Assembly: GCA_029777225.1 (NCBI GenBank)
Contig: JAKOSR010000170.1
Location: forward strand, 1-15,400
Reading direction: 5' to 3'
Length of the DNA stretch: 15,400 bases
DNA from: Chloroflexota bacterium
GTDB taxonomy: Bacteria; Chloroflexota; Anaerolineae; Anaerolineales; Anaerolineaceae
Shown here: one piece after another, positions 8,262 to 13,923 of the stretch
How positions within the stretch are numbered: the stretch's first letter is position 1
Layout of the letters: each line of letters begins with the position of its first letter
Made by a program: the position numbers and the translations under genes
Notes under the pieces: generated by a model
What the model was told of the DNA's origin: nothing
What the model saw: the letters and a program-made list of their open reading frames with translations, nothing else
Database searches by the model: none

Positions 8262-8489
8262 TTAAAAAATTGAGCGAATCATGAGCATAAAGCCCAGGAT
8301 GATGAGCGGAATGCCCAGGATTGCGCCAATTACCGTGGCACACAGGACGATTCCCAGGATGATGACCACCATCCCCAGGATGGCTCCCAGCAAACGGCCG
8401 GTAAGTTCCAGGATGATAGCGACCAGCTTCCAAATCAGCCAGAATGGCCACAGCAGAAACGGCACTTTCTTTTTCTTCTTGTCTTCCAT
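8262..8489 (-). CDS. Small glycine-zipper membrane protein (75 aa), function unknown
   Basis: A short protein with a strongly basic N-terminus (residues 4-8 are all Lys), then almost entirely hydrophobic up to residue 71, enough for two or three membrane helices. Glycines 31, 35 and 39 form GxxxGxxxG and glycines 55 and 59 a second GxxxG, the pattern of glycine zippers that pack helices together; the unit ILG recurs about every 7-10 residues. The start is the ATG at 8489 because AAAGGAG lies 4 nt before it; the frame extends upstream to 8579, but that part crosses the promoter. It is convergent with the isomerase gene and stands alone. I do not recognise the family. Candidates are a small stress-related membrane protein or a pore-forming, holin-like peptide; neither can be decided here. 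Confidence 0.72.
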   Translation of the reverse strand: MEDKKKKKVPFLLWPFWLIWKLVAIILELTGRLLGAILGMVVIILGIVLCATVIGAILGIPLIILGFMLMIRSIF

Positions 8490-8531
8490 GTTGCTCCTTT
8501 CCATCTCGCCTGTGTGGCGATGGATAAGATT

Positions 8532-8537
8532 ATTATA
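8532..8537 (-). promoter_or_regulatory. -10 box of the small membrane protein gene
   Basis: Read on the minus strand this is a perfect TATAAT, 42 nt upstream of the ATG at 8489. The -35 region at 17-nt spacing (TGGGTT) is weak. The position explains why the ORF should not be extended upstream to 8579. Confidence 0.5.
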
Positions 8538-8722
8538 GACAAACCGCCAGTGGGAACCCATAGATAATCTGCGGAACATAGATCAAATAAGGCGACGGGC
8601 TGCCTGGAGGGATGGGGATTAAGGCAACAGTGCTGAGGATGAAAGCGAAGTTGGGATTGAAAAAGGGGGGCAAAAAGGAGCCAATTCGGGCGCAAAAAAT
8701 GCCCTGTTGTGAAAACAAATTC

Positions 8723-8731
8723 TGTTATAAT
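8723..8731 (+). promoter_or_regulatory. Extended -10 promoter of tRNA-Ser
   Basis: TG at 8723-8724, one base, then a perfect TATAAT at 8726-8731 make an extended -10 element. The mature tRNA 5' end lies 13 nt after the box, leaving about 7 nt of 5' leader. No good -35 box is present at the standard spacing, which is usual for extended -10 promoters. Confidence 0.7.
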
Positions 8732-8744
8732 ACGCACTCACCAC

Positions 8745-8831
8745 GGAGAGGTCGCATAGCTGGCCTAGTGCGCTCGCTTGGAAAGCGAGTACAGGGATGA
8801 CCTGTCGCGGGTTCGAATCCCGCCCTCTCCG
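8745..8831 (+). tRNA. trnS: tRNA-Ser (anticodon GGA)
   Basis: An 87-nt class II tRNA. The acceptor arms GGAGAGG (8745-8751) and CCTCTCC (8824-8830) pair fully and the discriminator base is G8831. The anticodon arm is CTCGC-TTGGAAA-GCGAG with anticodon GGA, reading UCC and UCU. A long variable arm precedes the T-arm GCGGG-TTCGAAT-CCCGC, as expected for tRNA-Ser. CCA is not encoded. A T-rich trailer identical in its core to that of tRNA-Lys follows. Confidence 0.96.
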
Positions 8832-8832
8832 C

Positions 8833-8845
8833 TGTTTTTATTTAA
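8833..8845 (+). terminator. T-rich tRNA trailer shared with tRNA-Lys
   Basis: TGTTTTTATTTAA directly follows tRNA-Ser with one base between. The same 13 nt follow tRNA-Lys at 13382-13394. The adjacent GC-rich acceptor stem plus a U-tract could act as terminator, or the trailer could be a processing signal. Termination may be partial, since a coding cluster without its own clear promoter starts 42 nt later. Confidence 0.45.
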
Positions 8846-8886
8846 GGGCCATGCTCGGGGTGACTGGGTGGGGAAAGAGGTAAAAC

Positions 8887-8970
8887 ATGCCGCTGGAGGA
8901 TCTTCCAGTAGAAGGTTTGATACAGGAGCTTGATATCCTTCTTTTGAGTTATGCTTCAATTAAGACATAG
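8887..8970 (+). CDS. Small ORF (27 aa) upstream of the Imm-5-like gene
   Basis: A 27-codon frame from ATG 8887 to TAG 8970. AGAGG at 8876-8880 lies at an ideal 6-nt distance from the ATG, better than the site of the gene that follows. The peptide begins MPLEDLPVEG, is acidic in its first half, then amphipathic to hydrophobic, and has no signal peptide. Its stop lies 13 nt before the ATG at 8984, so it could be a real microprotein, a leader peptide coupling translation to the next gene, or a remnant of a larger gene. I recognise no family. Confidence 0.42.
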   Translation: MPLEDLPVEGLIQELDILLLSYASIKT

Positions 8971-8983
8971 TGGAGCGAGGAAA

Positions 8984-9511
8984 ATGGGAAAGCCAAGAAA
9001 AATGTTGAGCGATTGGGACGTGCCCTATTTGCAACCCCTCATCAGGCTGGTTGAAACACAGAGCAAAGTGACCCTGGCGCATTGGGCGGTGGATTACAGT
9101 GAAAAAGTGATGCTGCCGATTTGGTCGGAAGCATTCCCCGGGGACAGCCGGCCCCAATTGGCCCTGGAAGCGGCCAGGCAATGGCTGGACGGCAAAATCA
9201 AGTTGCCCCAGGCCAAGACCGCTATTTTGGCATGTCACGCAGCCGCCCGGGAGGCGGAGAGCTTCCCAGCCGCCCAGGCCGCGGCGCGGTCTGTAGGGCA
9301 GAGCGCGTCGGCCATTCATTCCGCCCGACATTGTGTTGGGTTGCCTTTGTATGGGGCGTTGGCGGTCGCTTATGACACGTTGGGGAGCGACGCCCCCAGG
9401 AACCTGTTGGAAGCAAGGGCGGCAGAAGAATGCGCGCGGATGCTGGAGGCCTTGAAAGCCATCGCGGTTGCGGACGAGCCCAACCCAGGCATAAAGGATT
9501 GGAAATGCTGA
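8984..9511 (+). CDS. Imm-5-like putative immunity protein
   Basis: A 175-aa, mostly helical soluble protein without signal peptide. The middle matches what I know of the 'Imm-5-like' family: WAVDYSEKVMLPIWSEAFPGDSRP, then LEAARQWLDGKIKLPQAK, an Ala-rich helix with HAAAREA, and AIHSARHCVGLPLYG near the C-terminus. (The first of these motifs is given in two parts: residues WAVDYSEKV and LPIWSEAFPGDSRP.) The family is named by association with polymorphic toxin immunity loci, but members are often solitary and their activity is unproven. The start is taken at ATG 8984, with GGAG at 8-nt spacing; an in-frame ATG at 8951 would add 11 residues and overlap the small ORF. No toxin gene is seen next to it. 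It may be expressed by read-through from the tRNA-Ser promoter. Confidence 0.68.
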   Translation: MGKPRKMLSDWDVPYLQPLIRLVETQSKVTLAHWAVDYSEKVMLPIWSEAFPGDSRPQLALEAARQWLDGKIKLPQAKTAILACHAAAREAESFPAAQAAARSVGQSASAIHSARHCVGLPLYGALAVAYDTLGSDAPRNLLEARAAEECARMLEALKAIAVADEPNPGIKDWKC

Positions 9512-9513
9512 GA

Positions 9514-9529
9514 CCTAGCAGGGGCTAGG
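9514..9529 (+). promoter_or_regulatory. Hairpin covering the translation start region of the 18-codon ORF
   Basis: CCTAGC (9514-9519) and GCTAGG (9524-9529) form a perfect 6-bp stem around AGGG, 3 nt after the stop of the Imm-5-like gene and ending on the base before an ATG at 9530. No U-tract follows, so it is not an ordinary terminator. The stem encloses the only purine-rich stretch (GGGG) that could serve as ribosome binding site for that ATG, so it could modulate translation. Confidence 0.35.
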
Positions 9530-9586
9530 ATGACGAAGGAAAGCAAGCAAGTGCTTTTCGAAAACGATGAGATAGTTGACCGATAA
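9530..9586 (+). CDS. Possible 18-codon upstream ORF of the nuclease gene
   Basis: ATG 9530 to TAA 9586, encoding an 18-aa charged peptide starting MTKESKQVLF. The stop is separated from the ATG of the nuclease (9588) by a single G. The nuclease has no ribosome binding site of its own, so reinitiation after this ORF would be a natural way to translate it. A chance frame of this length is also plausible. Confidence 0.3.
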   Translation: MTKESKQVLFENDEIVDR

Positions 9587-9587
9587 G

Positions 9588-10412
9588 ATGGACTGCCAGG
9601 CAGATTATCTGAAGATACAAACATTGTTGGAGCGCTCGGAGGGCGATTCAGAGCGATTTGTGGCATCCTTGCGGCAGGAACGCGTCCCGCACCTGAGCTA
9701 CAGCCAGGTCACTTCGGTGGAGTTCTGTGAGCGGCGTTATTACCTGGAGCATGTGCTCCACCTTGAACCGTTTCCCATGCCGGAGTACTTCACCAAGGGC
9801 AAACGCCTGCACCAAGCCATCGCGACCTACTACATCTCCCGAGCAGGGGGCATCGATTATGCCCGCGATAGGGCTTTGGAATACCTTTGCGAGGAGGGGG
9901 AGTCAACTTCGCAACGACAGTTAGAAATCGCGTTGAGCGTGCATTTCGCGAATAGTTGGGACCATTGCCAGGTGCTCGCGGTTGAACTGCCTTTCGTGAT
10001 GCGGCTTGCGCCGGGATTGCCTGCGTGTGTGGGGGTGATTGACCTGGTTTTACAGCATGACGGTCGCGTCATCCTGGTGGACCACAAGACCGGGCGTGAT
10101 TTTTACCCCTATGATGAACTGCAGATGGCTATCTACGCGGAGTTCATCCGCGAGCAACTCAGCAGCCTGCCTTGTGAGTTTTATTACGACCATTATCGTT
10201 GGGTAAACAACCTGGGCCGAATCCGCAAACCCGCCTTTCAGCGCACCAAGGTGAATATCGATGGGCTGGACTGGCCGTCCGCGCTGGAAAGAATTAGCGT
10301 CGCTGCTGAAAAAATGGAAAAAATCCACAGGACTGGCAGGTCCCAGCGGGATGGGCCTTGCTTCATGTGCCCCATGCGCGGTCCCTGTTGGGGCTCCTAC
10401 GGGGGTGCTTAG
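9588..10412 (+). CDS. PD-(D/E)XK nuclease with probable Fe-S cysteines (Cas4/AddB-like)
   Basis: A 274-aa protein of the PDDEXK_1 / RecB-nuclease type. The core motif is GVIDLV (Asp152), then LVDHKTG (Asp165, Lys167), then LQMAIY (Gln179 and Tyr183, the QxxxY motif of RecB-like nucleases). Cys47 lies in SQVTSVEFCERRY, and CFMCPMRGPC at the end supplies Cys258, Cys261 and Cys267. One N-terminal Cys plus Cx2Cx5C at the C-terminus is the 4Fe-4S arrangement known from AddB and, in similar form, Cas4. Exonuclease activity on DNA ends is therefore likely. No cas1/cas2 or CRISPR array is nearby, so a repair or defence role outside CRISPR is more plausible. The ATG at 9588 is preferred; a TTG at 9576 would add 4 residues. 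Neither has a clear ribosome binding site. Confidence 0.82.
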   Translation: MDCQADYLKIQTLLERSEGDSERFVASLRQERVPHLSYSQVTSVEFCERRYYLEHVLHLEPFPMPEYFTKGKRLHQAIATYYISRAGGIDYARDRALEYLCEEGESTSQRQLEIALSVHFANSWDHCQVLAVELPFVMRLAPGLPACVGVIDLVLQHDGRVILVDHKTGRDFYPYDELQMAIYAEFIREQLSSLPCEFYYDHYRWVNNLGRIRKPAFQRTKVNIDGLDWPSALERISVAAEKMEKIHRTGRSQRDGPCFMCPMRGPCWGSYGGA

Positions 10413-10430
10413 CAACCTGGGGCTGTTTAC

Positions 10431-10467
10431 TCAAGCCTATTGGGGCTTGACCCGACAGGGTGTTTTT
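10431..10467. terminator. Tandem hairpins and T-tract between convergent genes
   Basis: TCAAGCC (10431-10437) pairs with GGCTTGA (10444-10450), and next to it ACCC with GGGT (10450-10461), followed by GTTTTTAG. On the plus strand this ends the nuclease transcript. The T-tract overlaps the stop codon of the minus-strand hydrolase; in the minus direction the hairpins are followed by a poor U-tract. Confidence 0.55.
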
Positions 10468-11296
10468 AGTTGTGAGCGATGATCCAATCCAGCATGCTGG
10501 CGATGACCACATCCTTCTCAGGTTCGTTGTGGGTCTCGTGGTATAGACCTTCCCAACGCTGGTAAGTGAAATCCTGCGTTTTGACACGCTCTGCCAGGAC
10601 ATCTGAGCCTGCAACCTTGGCAATCGAGTCGGATGTGCCATGAGCCAGGTAAAGGGGAAGCTGCCACATATCTGCGTGCTCAAGCACGTAAGCGGGCGCA
10701 TCCTGTAAAAACGCTCCCAACAAGACGCTGGCCTTGTCATGCACAAGTTCGTCCTCGCGGTAGGCACGGACCACGTTTTTATCACGGGACAGACCATCCA
10801 CATACAGGTTGCTGGGCACCACCAGGTGCGGAAAAATGGGCTTGAGGGCTTTAATAAGCAACTTCTGGACCGTGGAAAGTGTGGACGTATCCAGGGGCGG
10901 GCTGGTGGCAATCACACCCTTGAGCATGGGCTTGTACTTTTCGGTGAAGGTTAACACTTCGAGGGCTCCCATGCTGTGACCATACAGAAAAATGGGGATA
11001 TCGGGGTTGAGACGATTTGCGTAGGCTAGCACCTGGCCGATATCAGCCATGAGTTGCTCTTCGGAATTGATAACACCCCGGCGCCCCTGGGAGAGGCCGC
11101 AACCGCGCTGGTCAAACCCGACCATGCAGAGCTCACGCGCGTTCATCTTTTCGGCAACGTGGTTATAGCGTTGGCAATGTTCGCCGATACCGTGGACGAG
11201 GACAACGATGGCCTTGCTGGTGGATGGCTCCCCCCATACGCGCAGGAAGAGTTCCAGGTGGTCTGATGTTGTAATAGTTGTGTCGGTAATGGTCAT
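10466..11296 (-). CDS. Alpha/beta hydrolase, monoacylglycerol lipase-like
   Basis: A 276-aa hydrolase of the Hydrolase_4 (serine aminopeptidase S33 / monoacylglycerol lipase) type, near the usual family length. It has the oxyanion-hole motif VLVHGIGEH (about residues 32-40), FDQRGCGLSQG (61-71), the nucleophile elbow YGHSMG with Ser108, the acid Asp223 in HGTSDSI, and His253 in GLYHETHNEP, so the triad is complete. It should be a cytoplasmic esterase or lysophospholipase; no signal peptide is visible. GGAGGA lies 9 nt before the ATG. The gene begins 20 nt after the stop of the S9 peptidase on the same strand, and that gap holds the ribosome binding site but no promoter, so the two probably form an operon. 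Confidence 0.9.
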   Translation of the reverse strand: MTITDTTITTSDHLELFLRVWGEPSTSKAIVVLVHGIGEHCQRYNHVAEKMNARELCMVGFDQRGCGLSQGRRGVINSEEQLMADIGQVLAYANRLNPDIPIFLYGHSMGALEVLTFTEKYKPMLKGVIATSPPLDTSTLSTVQKLLIKALKPIFPHLVVPSNLYVDGLSRDKNVVRAYREDELVHDKASVLLGAFLQDAPAYVLEHADMWQLPLYLAHGTSDSIAKVAGSDVLAERVKTQDFTYQRWEGLYHETHNEPEKDVVIASMLDWIIAHN

Positions 11297-11316
11297 GGGT
11301 TGGGGTCCTCCGGGGA

Positions 11317-13191
11317 TCAGACGGCGTAAATCACGTATTGCTTTAGAAAATCATCCATGCTTTGATAGAAGTCCAGCAGGGTTTCTGCTTTACGGAAGCC
11401 GTGCCCTTCCCCTTCGTACAGGCGATAGATGTGGGGTACATGGTTGGCCTTGAGCAGGTTCACAATGCTCTCGGACTGTTCCATCAGGACGACGGTATCC
11501 GCGGTGCCCTGGAAGATGGCAACAGGGTCATGGATTTGGTCGGCATGGAAAATGGCTGACCATTCCTGGAAGTGCTGGGCAGCCCCGGGCAGAGTGCCAA
11601 CCAGCGAAGTGTTGTAGTGGCTCTCAAACTTGTTGGATTCCTGCTCAAGCGTAAAAAGGTTGGAGACGCCATAGGAGCAGAGCCCGGCTTTGAAGAAACC
11701 GGGATGATGCGTGAGCGCGTTTAGAACCGTGAAACCGCCAGCACTGCCGCCCTTGATAACCAATTTTTTCGGGTCAGCCAGACCGGCGTTAACCAGGGCC
11801 TGGGTGCCTTCGAGGGTGTCCATGAGGTCTAGCGGACCCCACTGGCCACGTAAGGCCTCGCGGTATGACCGGCCGTAGCCCGTGCTGCCACGGTAGTTGA
11901 CCGCGAAGTAGGCATAACCGCGGCTGGTGAAAAAGGAGGCGTCAAGGTCGAAGCCAGGCATCACCTGCGACGTAGGCCCACCGTGGATGTGGACAATTGT
12001 TGGGGGCAAACCCTCAGCCTGGTAATTACGGTTCGCAGGTGGGTAGTAAATGCCGTGGACCTCTATGCCGTCAGAGGAAGTCCAACTGAATGGGCGTGGG
12101 GTGGGAAGGTCTTCGGCATGGAAGGCGTCCGACTGGCTGCGTGCGACGGTTGTGCGCTGACCATCCGTGATCGTCACCAGGCGGGAGGGGAGGCTTGGGG
12201 ATTCAGCCAGGAAGGAGAGCGCGCCCGTACTGGAAACCGAGGGTTGCGAAATCTTGGTGAATGCACCTGTCTCGACGGCGGTGTCGGCACGTGTGGCCAG
12301 GTCCAACCGGCGAAGTTGAATGGTCCCCAGGTTATTTACGAGGTAATACAAAGCGGAGCCATCCCGCTCCCAGGCAATCGCGCGGATGCCCTGAGCCCAG
12401 GCAGGGGGTAGAAGGGCCTGCCCATCCACGAGGATGGTTTTGGCACCTGTGGTGAAATCAAAGCGTACCAGCTGGTCCCACTCACCCTTGTTGGTGAGGT
12501 AGGCTAGTTGGGTGCCGTCGGGTGAAAAGCTTGGCTGGAAAGTTGAGATGTTCGCGCCACCATCCAACTGGTGGACCTCGGTTAATTCGCTGCCATGCGG
12601 GTCAAACAAACCGAACATCACGCGCGTGCCGTCCCAGGGCATGTTGGGATGGTCCCATTCCACCCAAGCCAGCGCGCGACCATCGGGGCTGAAGGCAGGC
12701 TGCATGTAAAAATCCGCGCCATGCGCCAGGATGCAGGGCCAGGTTTGGCCATCTAGCGGGACCGCAGCCAGCACGTCCCGACCTTCGTAAGTGTGAATGA
12801 ACACCACCCGCGTTTCATCCGGGGAAAGCTCTGGGGCGGCACTGCTACCGAATTGGGGGGTGAGAGGGCGGGGCCGGCCAGGGCCAAAGGGGGCAAAGTA
12901 GAGGCGACCGTTGCGCTCGGTGAATACCACGCCATCCTTGCCGGCCGTGAACTCCCCACCGCCGTAAAGAATGCCTCCAGCGGGGTTCAGGTCGCCGGAA
13001 AGATTGAAGGGAGCCTCGGGGCCAGCCTTAGCCCACAAGCTTGTTTTTCCGGATTGGGATTGGGACCACACCAGGTGGTGGCCATCGGGCGACCAGCGGG
13101 CATCATTCAGGCGAATGCCCTGGCCAATCATGGCGCCGGTAATGGGGGAGGGCCATAATCCGTAGGGAAGGTTCTTTTTCGCTTGAGTCAT
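11317..13191 (-). CDS. S9 family serine peptidase (acylaminoacyl-/dipeptidyl-peptidase-like)
   Basis: A 624-aa protein. The N-terminal part (about residues 20-340) contains WD40-like (PD40) repeats such as PSFSPDGTQLAYLT and AFSPDGRALAWVEW, predicting a beta-propeller. The C-terminal alpha/beta hydrolase domain (about 370-624) carries HIHGGP, the nucleophile GGSAGG (Ser483), the acid in FQGTADTV (Asp565) and the base in EGEGHGF (His597). This is the prolyl-oligopeptidase clan, subfamily S9C-like; the propeller restricts access so that only short peptides are cleaved. There is no signal peptide, so a cytoplasmic role in peptide turnover is likely. The start is supported by AGAGAGGTGA directly upstream of the ATG. 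It is the first gene of a probable two-gene operon with the downstream lipase. Confidence 0.93.
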   Translation of the reverse strand: MTQAKKNLPYGLWPSPITGAMIGQGIRLNDARWSPDGHHLVWSQSQSGKTSLWAKAGPEAPFNLSGDLNPAGGILYGGGEFTAGKDGVVFTERNGRLYFAPFGPGRPRPLTPQFGSSAAPELSPDETRVVFIHTYEGRDVLAAVPLDGQTWPCILAHGADFYMQPAFSPDGRALAWVEWDHPNMPWDGTRVMFGLFDPHGSELTEVHQLDGGANISTFQPSFSPDGTQLAYLTNKGEWDQLVRFDFTTGAKTILVDGQALLPPAWAQGIRAIAWERDGSALYYLVNNLGTIQLRRLDLATRADTAVETGAFTKISQPSVSSTGALSFLAESPSLPSRLVTITDGQRTTVARSQSDAFHAEDLPTPRPFSWTSSDGIEVHGIYYPPANRNYQAEGLPPTIVHIHGGPTSQVMPGFDLDASFFTSRGYAYFAVNYRGSTGYGRSYREALRGQWGPLDLMDTLEGTQALVNAGLADPKKLVIKGGSAGGFTVLNALTHHPGFFKAGLCSYGVSNLFTLEQESNKFESHYNTSLVGTLPGAAQHFQEWSAIFHADQIHDPVAIFQGTADTVVLMEQSESIVNLLKANHVPHIYRLYEGEGHGFRKAETLLDFYQSMDDFLKQYVIYAV

Positions 13192-13215
13192 CGTTCACCT
13201 CTCTTCTTATTGTTG

Positions 13216-13231
13216 GCAATGATATCATCGC
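13216..13231 (-). promoter_or_regulatory. Palindrome overlapping an extended -10 box of the S9 peptidase operon
   Basis: GCAATGATATCATCGC is palindromic except for one position pair, with the perfect core ATGATATCAT at 13219-13228. Read on the minus strand, TGATATCAT fits an extended -10 element (TG, one base, TATCAT), which would start transcription about 20 nt before the ATG at 13191. A dimeric regulator binding here would block the promoter; no such regulator is identified in the window. Confidence 0.4.
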
Positions 13232-13270
13232 TTGGGCTGGAAGGCCGGCGTAGTATTGGGAAGTCTGGTG

Positions 13271-13299
13271 TTGACGCCTCAGCGAGCGCGTGCTAAAAT
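13271..13299 (+). promoter_or_regulatory. Sigma70-type promoter of tRNA-Lys
   Basis: A -35 box TTGACG (13271-13276) and a -10 box TAAAAT (13294-13299) are 17 nt apart. Transcription would start near 13306, about 4 nt before the mature tRNA 5' end. It is divergent from the S9 peptidase operon. Confidence 0.8.
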
Positions 13300-13309
13300 A
13301 GCCTCTCGC

Positions 13310-13381
13310 GGGCGCGTAGCTCAATGGTAGAGCAGTGGCCTTTTAAGCCATTGGTTCAGGGTTCGATCCCCTGCGCGCTCA
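13310..13381 (+). tRNA. trnK: tRNA-Lys (anticodon TTT)
   Basis: A 72-nt tRNA. The acceptor arms GGGCGCG and CGCGCTC pair with one G-T wobble; the discriminator is A13381. The D-arm is GCTC-GAGC, the anticodon arm GTGGC-CTTTTAA-GCCAT with anticodon TTT (AAA and AAG codons), and the T-arm CAGGG-TTCGATC-CCCTG. CCA is not encoded. Its 3' end, starting with the second strand of the T-stem, is the first copy of a tandem repeat that continues to 13739. Confidence 0.96.
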
Positions 13382-13739
13382 TGTTTTTATTTAACGGCTT
13401 GTGGTTCAGGGTCCCCCGGAAGGGGGCGGGGACAGTCGATTTCCCTGCGCGCTCATGTTTTTATTTAACGGCTTCTGGCTCAGGGTCCCCCGGAAGGTGG
13501 CGGGGACAGTCGATTTCCCTGCGCGCTCATGTTTTTTTCAACGGCTTGTGGTTCCGGGTCCCCCGGAAGGGGGCGGGGACAGTCGATTCCCCTGCGCGCT
13601 CATGTTTTTATTTAACGGCTTGTGGTTCCGGGTCTCCCGGAAGGGGGCGGGGACAGTCGATTTCCCTGCGCGCTCATGTTTTTATTTAACGGCTTCTGGC
13701 TCAGGGTCCCCCGGAAGGTGGCGAGGATAGGCAATTCCC
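13371..13739 (+). repeat. Five tandem 73-74 bp units derived from the tRNA-Lys 3' end
   Basis: Units begin at 13371, 13445, 13519, 13592 and 13666 (lengths 74, 74, 73, 74, 74), each opening with CTGCGCGCTCATG, which in unit 1 is the tRNA 3' end itself. Next come the T-rich trailer TGTTTTTATTTAA (altered in unit 3), ACGGCT, and a second stretch, TGGTTCAGGGT, that equals the tRNA bases at 13352-13362. An insertion of about 23 nt follows, containing CCCCCGGAAGGGGG, and then TCGAT and the next 3' end. Units 2 and 5 share the variants TTCTGGCTC and GGTGGCG, so the array probably grew partly by duplication of a three-unit block. The end of unit 5 is degenerate. Frames open across it are by-products of the repeat, because 74 is not a multiple of 3. 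Confidence 0.95.
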
Positions 13740-13923
13740 CTATGCTGGGAACGTTGTGGGAAAAGGGTAGGGGGCAAATTAAGAAATTGGCGTTGCGTTA
13801 ACCAAGCCTCCTCTCGAGGGGAGAAACCATTAATGGCGAGGTCAGAGGGTTTCTGTCTTTTTCCAACAATAATTTAGTAATGTTCACTATAATTGCATTT
13901 AAAGACTTTAAGCGTGGAAAACG
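13740..13923 (+). promoter_or_regulatory. Intergenic region with weak hairpin and -10 box for the zinc-ribbon gene
   Basis: AGAAACC (13822-13828) can pair with GGTTTCT (13848-13854), and GTCTTTTT follows, a possible terminator for transcription leaving the repeat array. A palindrome CCATTAATGG lies in its loop region at 13827-13836. TATAAT at 13888-13893 is a good -10 box 31 nt before the ATG at 13924, but its -35 region is weak. No gene is seen here. Confidence 0.4.

Noticed and set aside
8745..8831. tRNA-Ser as attachment site of an integrated element
   Set aside because: The tRNA 3' end is not repeated elsewhere in the window, and no integrase is present.
8984..10412. Toxin-immunity or toxin-antitoxin pair formed by the Imm-5-like protein and the nuclease
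   Set aside because: The nuclease has Fe-S and RecB-type motifs of a processing exonuclease, not of a secreted toxin. A gap of 76 nt with a hairpin separates the genes, and no secretion domain is seen.
13324..13730. Two overlapping frames without stops across the tandem array (121 and 109 codons)
   Set aside because: They start inside tRNA-Lys or in the repeats, and the same peptide recurs in different frames because the period (74) is not a multiple of 3. Low-complexity repeat DNA explains them fully.
13371..13739. CRISPR array
   Set aside because: The units are contiguous and nearly identical over their full length; there are no unique spacers and no cas genes.
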